From Rouxiella silvae (GTDB lineage Bacteria > Pseudomonadota > Gammaproteobacteria > Enterobacterales > Enterobacteriaceae), in contig NZ_MRWD01000019.1 in assembly GCF_002093625.1 (NCBI RefSeq), positions 17,156 through 81,155 of the forward strand: 64,000 bases of DNA, written 5' to 3'. Within the stretch, counting starts at the first letter, position 1. Each line of letters opens with the position of its first letter. This document shows positions 29,729 to 38,478 of this stretch, piece after piece. A program made the position numbers and the translations under genes. The notes beneath the pieces were generated by a model. The model saw only the letters and a program-made list of their open reading frames with translations, did not search any database and was not told where the DNA came from.

Positions 29729-29804
29729 GTTAAGCGAATTGTTGGAGTTTTCAGCTCGTTAAGTCTGCTATAAAGCCCGCTAAATTTTAACGACGGGAGC
29801 ATCG

Positions 29805-32800
29805 ATGCCGCTGATTAAACGAGCGATATTAAATAAAGCAGAGTTAACCGGGAGAGGGATTGAGAGTCCGGATGAAAGCAGCACATTTGTTCGCACCCTC
29901 ATAGGTTTCATCGATGGCGCAGTCAATAGCCTCCCAGTACCGGTTTCATTTTCACTGACCCAATCACCCAAAGCATTTATCTGGAAACTCAGCGACGGAG
30001 CCTTTGCGCTAGCAATTTCACTGATTGAACAGATCCAGAGCACGGCGGCCGACGTTGGGCTAGCTGAGTACCCTTCATTGCACCAACCGCTGCTCGCCAG
30101 TCTTAACCACTATTTGAGAAACGAGGGATATGCGCTGTCTTCAACTCAACTGTTAGGACCTGCCTCGACCTTTTTAATGATTTATCCTCTGATGGCGAAA
30201 TGGTGTGGCCACTCGTTGCAGACCCCTCCCTCCGCGATTTATACCCGAGAGCTGGCAAGCTATTTAGCCGGTGCCTGCGAATTCTCAATGGACACGACAT
30301 TCTCGCACAATATCCCTGCGCAAACGCTGACCTGGCAAAGCGATGGGATACAGGCTTCGGCTCTGGCGGGGGAGAATTCGAACGACGATTTTTTCGATAC
30401 GCCAAACCCACTCAGTCTTGGAGAATTACCCTCACTGGGGTTACCGGACACACGACCTGCGTATGGTCCGATTAGCCCTACGTCCTCTTATCGCATCCGC
30501 CCGGATTCAACGGCCGTGTTCATCGGCCGTTGTCACGACACCCTGTTAAATCGTTGTCATGCGCCGCCGTCGCACAATGTCACCCGTGGGGCGGTGGCAG
30601 ATTTAGCCGGAGCAAACGTGTATGTACATATTGAAGAGAGCAAAAATCGTGCACTTTACGCGATAAGCACCGGCGGTGCCGCGATGAATGTTAATTCTCA
30701 TCCCACGGCCACGGCTTCTCTGGCCCTGCCTTCACTGGGCTTCAACGATCCTTTGTTGTTTCCGGTTGCCGAATCGGCAGAAATAGCCGTACGTGCAGTA
30801 CAGTGGGCATCATCAGGGGCACAGTTTGTGGCAGCACCCGCTGCAAGAAGTCGGCGAAGCGTCATCAATGATGGGGCTTTATCGGTGGTCTACCGCGAAA
30901 GGCAATTTGAATTAAGCCAGGCACAGCGCCATGCGTTACTCGAAAGGCTCAGGACCGTTACGGTAGTCCGCTCAGCCAACGGCGTTGCGCAGAGAGAAGA
31001 ACTGCAAATGTTAAACATCTTGGCTGATGATGGCTCGATTGGCCCACTGTTTGCCCCTGACGACTCGCCCCCAGACTGCCTGAACGGTTTAAACGATTCA
31101 CCCGCACCCGCCTCGGCTAAAAATATGGGGGACTTATTTGAACAGGTTGATGACTGGATGCATCGTCTACCTGTTGAAAGGTTGCACAAAATCATCCAGC
31201 AATACGTTCACGACAACCAGAGTACGGGGTGGGCTCGTGCCAGCATGGCGTCTGGGCATAACCCTGGGTTGCTTAACGTGATCACTACTTTAGAACGGTT
31301 AGTGATACGGCAAGCCAGTGACAGAAAATTGTACGTCTCACCAGAAGAGGAAAACATTTTTATTACTCTTCTGCTGGCTGATTCTCCTTTTGATAAAAAC
31401 GAAGAACTGAGAGCTGCACTGATGGCCTCTCCCATTGCCGAATTTATGCTGGCAAAGCTGTTACTTAGCCAGCTTGACAGACAAATGCCGGTTCCCGGGC
31501 AGCTACTGGCCCACAGCTATCAGCAGATAAGGAGGCTTATCAATGGCGCAGGGCGGGTAACGTTTAGCAGGCTTGATGACCTTTTAAACGAAGTTCAGGA
31601 GCTGTTTAAATCACAGGTCATAAGTTTAATTCAGGGAGAACAGGACGTGTTGCCGGTATATCTGACAAGGCACAGGCTTGTCAGAATGATGCACTGGCAC
31701 AAGCGGTTGATGGAGTTCGAGTATCCCTTCATGGCACTCAGAAGCAGGGTAGACCTGCGCGACGTAGCCTGTCTGTCGCGTGAAGGCCTGATGATGAGTC
31801 TGGGTGTTAGGCGTTTAAACGACCGAGAAACAATCGCAACCGCCAGCCGAAAGGAACTTGCCGAGCTGGGGCAAGACTTGTTGCTCAATAATTCCCCTGA
31901 GGCGCTGTTGGATGAGTTTGCAGAGACGGAGGCGCTGTTCACCATGCCAGACGCCTATTTTACTCGGGGGATTAAACAATCTGCGGACAGCCTTAAGCGG
32001 GAAGGGGTATTGGTTATTCAATTTTTGGAAGCTAAACGCAGGCTGGCGGCCGAATTAAAAACCCTGAGGAATGATGACTCGTTGCGTGTTAAAGCCTATC
32101 AAAACTTTCTCGCCGTGAAACGGGGACTTTATGCGTTGGCGCTCGAAACAATTGCGCTGAAAGATAGAAATATTCTGCTCCGTTATTTGCAAAATATTGA
32201 CGGTGTAGACCTGCAATTTGTGCGCATGGTTGATTCACAGGGCAGCGGCACGCAAGTGAAGTCCCCCTATGTTGGTTTTTTTCTCTCCTGCGGCAGCAGT
32301 AATGATCAGCCTACTGTCGCGCAGCATAAAACCGACTACTTCATTTCCCTCATGCCGATTCAAAGCGACACCACCCAAGGGTTGGCATTTAATCTCACCG
32401 GCATCATGCCGGTAACCCTTATTGAGCGCGAAAACTTTTTGAATCATCAGGGGAAAAACGAATTCCTTGTACGTTTATCAGGCGCTTTGCTTACAGAGCC
32501 TTCGCGCTATCGGTTCAATCTGGAGAGTCAAGGGAAGCTTTATTCTAATATCGGTATAAAGAATTGGACCCAGACTGCCAGCAGCCTAGCGCGTGAAATT
32601 ACACAACGACAGTTTGTTGCCGTTGTTTCTCCCATATTGCCTTCGAACGCTGATTCGCCTGCGAGCGAGGCTAAACCCGAAGCACATCATACAAGCTGGT
32701 TTGCCCGCCTATTGAACGAATTGATTTATCTTACCCCGCTGGGGAGCTGTAAAGACGCCGTGGTGGACTTAATTAATGCACATATTGGAACGTTTATTCT

Positions 32801-35477
32801 CGACGGTGCTTTTTGCCTTTATGCCTTTTTCCCAGCAGGGAGTGAAGAGGAAGAGGGGCTGAAAACGGTGGGCAACGTGATCAAAAATGTGTTGAAAAAG
32901 TGTCTTGAGGACAATATTGCAACCAGTACGCATGAAATAATACTGACAAAGCTGGATAGCTTGATAAGTGAAGTTGAAGAGCAGATGACCTCTGGGTTAT
33001 TGTCTAGTAATCAGGTTCGCCATCGACTTACGGCCAACCTAAAGTTAGTGCCTCTGCTCGCGCCACCGGCCGCCTATGCCACGCTGGCTTTAGATGAAGT
33101 TCCGCAAAGTTTCCAGCCGTACCTCGCTTGGCGCGACCCGCTGCACGACAACCTGTACTTTATTTTCAATACTGCTGAAGGGCAGAAGCGCGTTTACCGT
33201 CTCGATGAGCACAATAAATTACTGATGCCCAATCATACCCCCTCACTGCTTGCCCTAATTGAAAGAGCACCGAGTCTGCAAGACAGCGCGACGCTGCGTA
33301 CAACGTTAAATCGCCGAGATATATCCATGCTACGCAGGGCAATTTACCAGCGGGAGACCATGGATAATTTAGCGCAATATTCACACCTTCAGGCTGCGGA
33401 AATAAGCGCGCCGCTTATTGCGCTCAGAGAAGATAGCGCCGAGGGTCCGCGATATTACCCGGCCCAAAAACGTCTCGGGAATAAGAATATTTATATAATC
33501 TCACCCAATGGCATGCCTGAGGATCAGTGGATTGAGGTTGCGCAGCATGACGGTAAATTACGCTATCGCAACGATAATACTATTCATTTTAGTTCGACCC
33601 CGCGGTCAAGCCATCTTACAGGAACTGAGGATGTGTATACCAGTTTACTGGGTGAACTGGAGAATGTTCCCGCCGGTTGGCGTATTGAATCAATATGGAT
33701 AGAGCAGCAAAGCACGCAGCGTATCGTGGTCGGCTGGCAGGACGCTGAGGGGAAAATTCATTATCGGCATCCCGACGGCGAGGGGCGATGGCTCTTGTGG
33801 GACAGTCAGCATCGCGGTGTTTTTTGTCAAACGGTCACGTTGCACAATAGCCGCCAGAAACGCAACGATCCTCTAGCACAGGGATTAATTGCCGAGCTTT
33901 TTTCTCCCGAGCACTGTGGGTATTTAACGGTACCGCACGTAAACTGCCCAGCGCGAGCCACTGCCCTTGAGGCATTAACTCGGCAGTTAAAAAATCTGGC
34001 TGAACCCGTGGTGTTAAATAAAATAGCCTGCGCCACAATGGCTAAAGAAATTAGTCAGAAATTCACCGATATCTGGGAAACTGTTCCTGAAATGTTGCGC
34101 AGATTTATTATCAATATTGGTGACTGGAAGGTCGATGTGGTTAATGTTCATGAGATAGGGGCTTTCTCAAATAAACTATTTGAGTATGCTTTCTCTCTTA
34201 AAAGTAAAAATAATCTTAGCGCCGAGCAGTTGGCAGTGAGAGACGATTTTATGGCTAGGGTGAGTCAGCTCATTACTGAATATCAAGCGTTGAAAGAGAA
34301 GGTCAGCGAACAAAAACGACTAAAAGAGGAGTTTAAAGAAAGCAGTAAGGCTTATTATGAGACCTATATCTCACGAAACTTAAAAGCCAATCATTGGTTA
34401 AATCGATGGTTGAACCGGATACGTTATGCGGGAAAAGCCGAAGGTAACTATGTGATTAAAGCAGCAACGCCTGAAAAAATAGCGCGTAAATACCCCTTTT
34501 TGCACCGGGGGATTATCAGCGCTTTGACGAATTTGAACAAAATGGCGACGACAATTTCAGAAGCATTGGCCACGCCTGACTATCTAACCCAACTGCTATC
34601 CACCTTCTTTAATGCGGACTTTTCGACGGGGCAAGTTCATGAATTTAATTATAAAATTAAAAAATACTTAGACCGAATAGCGTCTTTTAAAATGGATGAC
34701 ATCGTCGTGGTTGCCGACCGAATGTCCGAGGGTAAGTTAGTCTCTGGATGTTTCAAAACGCCGGTCGAAAAGCTGATTTATGGTGACGGTGCCTACAGCT
34801 TCGTTTACAACAGCGATGAGGATAAAAGCATCTATCTGTTCGACTATTTATCTAATAGCCATTTTCTGGAGTTTGCGCTTGCCCATGAACTAGGGCATTT
34901 AGTCTTCGATGACAAAAACTATGTCTTTCAAGAGGAGATATATTTAAAGCCGGGCAGTATCTCCAAGAACTTCAGCTTTGCCGGTGCGGCAAGGTTGGCG
35001 AAACAACTTATGATTGATAAAGAATTCTTTATTGATTATCTCGCTAAAAACTCCCGCTTTGCCTATGCGTTTTATCGCCATTTTTATGCTCATTCGAATA
35101 ATTACACGCACAAGCGCGCATTGAGAAATTACTACAATCTTTTCTGGGATAAAAATACCGCCGACTCAACCTATTTGAGAGATAATTCATTAAAGAAGAG
35201 ATCGCTGAGGCCGCTGGTTGATTATCTCTATTCACAACCTGATATCAAACTCAGTATGGCTTACTATAATCCAGATATATTTTGTGGTTTATTTCAGCTC
35301 GCCTACGAGCGGGCGCAGACATTACCGCCTTCCGACACATCTGACACATCCAGCAGGGTGAAGAGGCACGCTTTTAACGTGGAGTTTAACCAAACCGAGC
35401 AATTGTTTATAAACCTGCTACTTAAACCGCTGTACGAAAAACACTTACAGGCAGTGGGGAACGACCTGCGGGTCTAA
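29805..35477 (+). CDS. Giant (1890 aa) toxin-like protein with C-terminal HELGH zincin motif
   Basis: No named family could be assigned. Seen in the sequence: no Sec or Tat signal; hydrophobic N-terminal helices (about 57-80, 116-134); a dibasic RSRR (348-351); a largely helical middle region (about 360-940); a hydrophobic segment (about 968-1012, LTPLGSCKDAVVDLI then GAFCLYAFFPAG); a beta-rich part (about 1120-1370); a coiled coil (about 1475-1520); and HELGH at 1694-1698 in FALAHELGHLVFDD with candidate acidic ligands E1710/E1711. A second dibasic RVKR is at 1851-1854. This layout (helical delivery region, membrane-insertion-like hairpin, C-terminal enzymatic domain) is that of large single-chain toxins, which is an inference. 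The start is ATG 29805 with GGGAG upstream. It stands alone behind a divergent LysR gene, with an amidase gene 237 bp downstream. Confidence 0.8.
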   Translation: MPLIKRAILNKAELTGRGIESPDESSTFVRTLIGFIDGAVNSLPVPVSFSLTQSPKAFIWKLSDGAFALAISLIEQIQSTAADVGLAEYPSLHQPLLASLNHYLRNEGYALSSTQLLGPASTFLMIYPLMAKWCGHSLQTPPSAIYTRELASYLAGACEFSMDTTFSHNIPAQTLTWQSDGIQASALAGENSNDDFFDTPNPLSLGELPSLGLPDTRPAYGPISPTSSYRIRPDSTAVFIGRCHDTLLNRCHAPPSHNVTRGAVADLAGANVYVHIEESKNRALYAISTGGAAMNVNSHPTATASLALPSLGFNDPLLFPVAESAEIAVRAVQWASSGAQFVAAPAARSRRSVINDGALSVVYRERQFELSQAQRHALLERLRTVTVVRSANGVAQREELQMLNILADDGSIGPLFAPDDSPPDCLNGLNDSPAPASAKNMGDLFEQVDDWMHRLPVERLHKIIQQYVHDNQSTGWARASMASGHNPGLLNVITTLERLVIRQASDRKLYVSPEEENIFITLLLADSPFDKNEELRAALMASPIAEFMLAKLLLSQLDRQMPVPGQLLAHSYQQIRRLINGAGRVTFSRLDDLLNEVQELFKSQVISLIQGEQDVLPVYLTRHRLVRMMHWHKRLMEFEYPFMALRSRVDLRDVACLSREGLMMSLGVRRLNDRETIATASRKELAELGQDLLLNNSPEALLDEFAETEALFTMPDAYFTRGIKQSADSLKREGVLVIQFLEAKRRLAAELKTLRNDDSLRVKAYQNFLAVKRGLYALALETIALKDRNILLRYLQNIDGVDLQFVRMVDSQGSGTQVKSPYVGFFLSCGSSNDQPTVAQHKTDYFISLMPIQSDTTQGLAFNLTGIMPVTLIERENFLNHQGKNEFLVRLSGALLTEPSRYRFNLESQGKLYSNIGIKNWTQTASSLAREITQRQFVAVVSPILPSNADSPASEAKPEAHHTSWFARLLNELIYLTPLGSCKDAVVDLINAHIGTFILDGAFCLYAFFPAGSEEEEGLKTVGNVIKNVLKKCLEDNIATSTHEIILTKLDSLISEVEEQMTSGLLSSNQVRHRLTANLKLVPLLAPPAAYATLALDEVPQSFQPYLAWRDPLHDNLYFIFNTAEGQKRVYRLDEHNKLLMPNHTPSLLALIERAPSLQDSATLRTTLNRRDISMLRRAIYQRETMDNLAQYSHLQAAEISAPLIALREDSAEGPRYYPAQKRLGNKNIYIISPNGMPEDQWIEVAQHDGKLRYRNDNTIHFSSTPRSSHLTGTEDVYTSLLGELENVPAGWRIESIWIEQQSTQRIVVGWQDAEGKIHYRHPDGEGRWLLWDSQHRGVFCQTVTLHNSRQKRNDPLAQGLIAELFSPEHCGYLTVPHVNCPARATALEALTRQLKNLAEPVVLNKIACATMAKEISQKFTDIWETVPEMLRRFIINIGDWKVDVVNVHEIGAFSNKLFEYAFSLKSKNNLSAEQLAVRDDFMARVSQLITEYQALKEKVSEQKRLKEEFKESSKAYYETYISRNLKANHWLNRWLNRIRYAGKAEGNYVIKAATPEKIARKYPFLHRGIISALTNLNKMATTISEALATPDYLTQLLSTFFNADFSTGQVHEFNYKIKKYLDRIASFKMDDIVVVADRMSEGKLVSGCFKTPVEKLIYGDGAYSFVYNSDEDKSIYLFDYLSNSHFLEFALAHELGHLVFDDKNYVFQEEIYLKPGSISKNFSFAGAARLAKQLMIDKEFFIDYLAKNSRFAYAFYRHFYAHSNNYTHKRALRNYYNLFWDKNTADSTYLRDNSLKKRSLRPLVDYLYSQPDIKLSMAYYNPDIFCGLFQLAYERAQTLPPSDTSDTSSRVKRHAFNVEFNQTEQLFINLLLKPLYEKHLQAVGNDLRV

Positions 35478-35714
35478 TCACTTCGCTGATATTCCTTATA
35501 AACGTTTTTGCGAATGTGGTTGTGAATAAATAATTCAAAGTGAAAAAATATAATACATTTCACGTACTTTGATAAATATTCAATGAAATAGAAATAAACA
35601 GAGATTAATTTAACGGATTATTAGTAGATTGTTACTGGTTTCCATAATGTTGCTACTCCAGAATCAAGCACGCCAATTTTGTTTCTAACGTGCTCCCTGG
35701 AGAGTGAGTAATTT

Positions 35715-36896
35715 ATGACCATTAATCAAGCCCGAAGAAAACTGCTTATCTTTGGAATGGGCATGAGTCTGGTATCGCCAAAGATATTTGCCGCACAAAA
35801 AATAGCTTTGTTGGATCTCAAATCAACCAGCGACAGTTTACATATTTCTCTTCCGGCAGGCGATCCTCATGCACGGGTATTCAGGCTAGACAATCCGAAC
35901 AGAGTAGTGATTGATGTGTCAATGACAGCCTTTTCATCGTCGTTAATGCACTCACTGGTGGTGGTAAGGCAAAAGTTTCCGTGGATTGTGCATGCGAAAA
36001 TTGCTCATTTTAATCCCGAAACGGCGCGTATTGTTTTCCAGCTCAATCAGCCGGCGAAAATTAATCATCAAACCAGCAATGGTGTAAAGTGGGTAAGCGT
36101 CAGCGTGATGAAAGGGGCGATTGCTGCGGCCCCGGCGGTGGTGGAAGAAGAAACGACGGAAGCGCCTGCGCAAAGCGCGAGAAAAATAGCCGCGCGTCCG
36201 CTGTTGGTGATGATTGACCCCGGCCACGGCGGTAAAGATCCCGGCGCGATTGGCGGCAAAGGGACCTATGAAAAGCACGTCGTATTGGATATCGCCAAAC
36301 ACCTTCAGCAGCAGTTGCAAAGAGAGTTTAAAATACATGCGGTGTTGACGCGGGAAGATGACGTGTTTATTCCGCTGTATCACCGCGTAAGCCTGGCACA
36401 TCAGCACGAAGCTGATTTGTTTGTGTCTATTCACGCCGACGGGTTCACCAACGATCAGGTGTCTGGCGCATCGGTATTTGCCCTTTCTGAGCACGGGGCA
36501 GGCAGCGCGATGGCCCGCTATCTCTCGCAGAGTGAAAACAGCGTTGATGTGATATATGACAATGATGTTAAAACAAATGATGCCTATCTCAAGCAGACCT
36601 TGTTCGACCTCGATCAGACAGAAACCATCAATCGCAGCCTGGATTTTGGCAAACATATGGCCGCCAATATTTCTACTGTCCATCATATGCACAACAACCA
36701 TATCGAGCAGGCAGGATTTGTGGTGCTCAAGTCACCACGGATACCTTCTGTGCTTGTAGAAACCTCATTTATCACCAACCATCAGGAAGAGCAGCTGCTG
36801 CAACAGCCGAGTTTTCAGCTTAAAATGGCCAAGGCGCTGGCGAAGGGAATTCATGGTTATTTAATGCAAGAGCGTAAAGAGAATTTGATCGCTTAA
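35715..36896 (+). CDS. amiC: N-acetylmuramoyl-L-alanine amidase, AmiC type
   Basis: A 393-aa periplasmic cell-wall amidase that cuts the stem peptide from MurNAc during septum splitting. It has a Tat-like signal (QARRKLLIFGMGMSL), an AMIN domain (about 30-130, targeting) and an Amidase_3 catalytic domain (about 165-390). Zinc and catalytic motifs are DPGHGG, the YEKH glutamate region, FVSIHADGF and the final LVETSFITN. AMIN plus Tat is the AmiC layout; AmiA lacks AMIN. It is somewhat shorter than E. coli AmiC (417). In E. coli amiC lies beside argA, not here, so this may be an additional paralogue. The start is ATG 35715. The preceding 237-bp spacer is AT-rich without another gene. Confidence 0.85.
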   Translation: MTINQARRKLLIFGMGMSLVSPKIFAAQKIALLDLKSTSDSLHISLPAGDPHARVFRLDNPNRVVIDVSMTAFSSSLMHSLVVVRQKFPWIVHAKIAHFNPETARIVFQLNQPAKINHQTSNGVKWVSVSVMKGAIAAAPAVVEEETTEAPAQSARKIAARPLLVMIDPGHGGKDPGAIGGKGTYEKHVVLDIAKHLQQQLQREFKIHAVLTREDDVFIPLYHRVSLAHQHEADLFVSIHADGFTNDQVSGASVFALSEHGAGSAMARYLSQSENSVDVIYDNDVKTNDAYLKQTLFDLDQTETINRSLDFGKHMAANISTVHHMHNNHIEQAGFVVLKSPRIPSVLVETSFITNHQEEQLLQQPSFQLKMAKALAKGIHGYLMQERKENLIA

Positions 36897-36955
36897 AAAG
36901 ATCCTCGACAGTACTTTTTTTATTCCCCACGCTACAGATTGATACGGTTCTGAAA

Positions 36956-37000
36956 ACTATCCGGAAAAAAGCCGGATAGTCAGATCTAAAAAAGGATCTG
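36956..37000. repeat. Two adjacent hairpins downstream of the amidase gene
   Basis: A perfect 9-bp stem ACTATCCGG/CCGGATAGT (36956-36964 with 36972-36980, A-rich loop) is followed at once by CAGATC/GATCTG (36981-36986 with 36995-37000). Neither is followed by a T run, so simple intrinsic termination is doubtful. An RNA processing or attenuation element upstream of phoH is possible. Confidence 0.5.
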
Positions 37001-37111
37001 GGATCCTATTGACTCCTTCAAATATTTTTTTTACATTCAAGCAACACCGCTAGCGAAGTTTTGAGATATCGTTATACTGAAATTAACTAGCAGCAACTGC
37101 GGGGATAGCGA

Positions 37112-37504
37112 ATGGTAAAGTCCATGTTTGGGCTAGGCTGTAAAAATAACGCTTTATCACCAACCACTCGTTGTCCTGACTTATCAGCAGACGAGGGCCA
37201 GAACATCGACTCTCTTTTATCAACCCAAGTTCGTTTTAATTTATTCTCTTTTTCTAAGACTTCTCAGCAACCACGTTCTTTAACTGACCTTACTCTCTCA
37301 CTGAATGAACCCAACTCCTCCATTGGATTTTTTACTGGCTTATTGACTGTCATGGTCAGTGGTTTGTCATTTATGACAATGCCTCCACGTGAAAAGAAAT
37401 GGAGAAGCCGGTTAGTTATTAACCGACTGCATTTTATTTCCTCTTCACGTTATTCATTGGCTCAACTTGGTCTAAAAGGAGACCAAAACCTAATCTGTGT
37501 GTGA
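37112..37504 (+). CDS. Hypothetical 130-aa ORF upstream of phoH
   Basis: An open frame of 130 codons begins at ATG 37112 with GGGGA upstream and a TATACT box at about 37072. It ends 61 bases before phoH. The product is Ser/Leu-rich, has a short hydrophobic stretch (about 73-88, GFFTGLLTVMVSGLSF) and a basic tail, and matches no family known to me. Codon use is AT-rich and unlike the neighbours, so it may instead be a long non-coding leader of phoH. It contains the palindrome TTGTCATTTATGACAA (37364-37379). Confidence 0.3.
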   Translation: MVKSMFGLGCKNNALSPTTRCPDLSADEGQNIDSLLSTQVRFNLFSFSKTSQQPRSLTDLTLSLNEPNSSIGFFTGLLTVMVSGLSFMTMPPREKKWRSRLVINRLHFISSSRYSLAQLGLKGDQNLICV

Positions 37505-37565
37505 AACATAACTGTGCGGGCCTTAGGCCTATAGCGTTAAGTGAAACAAACTGTAAGGTGCCACT

Positions 37566-38354
37566 ATGGGAAGACAAAAAGCAGTGATCCAAGCTCGTCG
37601 TGAAGCTAAACGTGTTATTAGACGTGATTCACGCAGTCACCGCCAACGCGAGGAAGAGTCAGTGACCTCATTAGTACAAATGGGCGGTTTGGAATCTATC
37701 GGCATGGCTCGCGATTCTCGCGATACCTCCGCTATCGAAGCGCGTACGGAAGCTCAAGGTCATTACTTATTAGCCATAGAGAATAAGCAGTTGATTTTTG
37801 CCACAGGCGAAGCAGGTTGTGGCAAAACGTTTATCAGCGCTGCGAAAGCGGCAGAGGCGTTAATTCATAAAGAGATAGATAGGATTATAGTGACTCGTCC
37901 GGTGTTGCAGGCCGATGAAGACCTCGGTTTCTTGCCCGGTGATATTTCTGAGAAGTTTGCTCCTTATTTCAGGCCGGTTTACGACATTCTAGTTCGTCGT
38001 CTGGGTTCCTCTTTTATGCAGTACTGTCTGCGACCGGAAATAGGGAAAGTTGAAATTGCGCCATTCGCCTATATGCGCGGACGCACTTTCGAAAATGCAG
38101 TGGTTATTCTGGACGAAGCCCAGAACGTCACTGCCAGTCAAATGAAAATGTTCTTAACGCGTCTCGGTGAAAACGTGACCGTTATTGTTAACGGGGATAT
38201 CACGCAGTGCGATTTACCACGCGGCGTGGCGTCAGGGCTTTCTGATGCGCTTACTCGCTTCCAGGAAGACGAGATGGTCGGCATCATTCGCTTTACCAAA
38301 GAGGACTGTGTGCGTTCAGACTTGTGCCAACATGCGCTGAATGCCTATTCCTAA
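37566..38354 (+). CDS. phoH: PhoH family ATPase PhoH
   Basis: A 262-aa cytoplasmic P-loop protein, nearly collinear with the C-terminal 260 residues annotated for E. coli PhoH. It begins MGRQKAVIQARREAKRV, has Walker A GEAGCGKT (about residues 79-86) and Walker B VVILDEAQN (about 178-186), and ends in the conserved ALNAYS. The role in the cell is not well defined; E. coli phoH is phosphate-starvation inducible and PhoH proteins are linked to RNA metabolism. In E. coli the gene directly follows efeB; here about 16.6 kb separates them. The start is ATG 37566. A strong terminator follows. Confidence 0.95.
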   Translation: MGRQKAVIQARREAKRVIRRDSRSHRQREEESVTSLVQMGGLESIGMARDSRDTSAIEARTEAQGHYLLAIENKQLIFATGEAGCGKTFISAAKAAEALIHKEIDRIIVTRPVLQADEDLGFLPGDISEKFAPYFRPVYDILVRRLGSSFMQYCLRPEIGKVEIAPFAYMRGRTFENAVVILDEAQNVTASQMKMFLTRLGENVTVIVNGDITQCDLPRGVASGLSDALTRFQEDEMVGIIRFTKEDCVRSDLCQHALNAYS

Positions 38355-38401
38355 GAATAAACCCAGTTTACGTTAATCCTGTAGCAGCAGCGTAAAAAAG
38401 A

Positions 38402-38430
38402 AAAGGCCGCCAATTTTGGCGGCCTTTATT
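38402..38430. terminator. Bidirectional terminator between phoH and chaA
   Basis: An 11-bp perfect stem AAAGGCCGCCA/TGGCGGCCTTT (38402-38412 with 38417-38427) with a four-base loop is flanked by T-rich sequence on the plus strand and by an A-rich run on the other side. It suits both convergent genes. Confidence 0.88.
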
Positions 38431-38478
38431 ATTATTAACAGTCTTGACGATTAGCTGTTCAATTAAAGCGTCTAAATT

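Noticed and set aside
37340..37380. Pho box upstream of phoH (CTGTCAT and TTGTCAT)
   Set aside because: The two repeats are 17 bp apart rather than the 11 or 22 bp required for PhoB binding, and they lie in the opposite-facing dyad.
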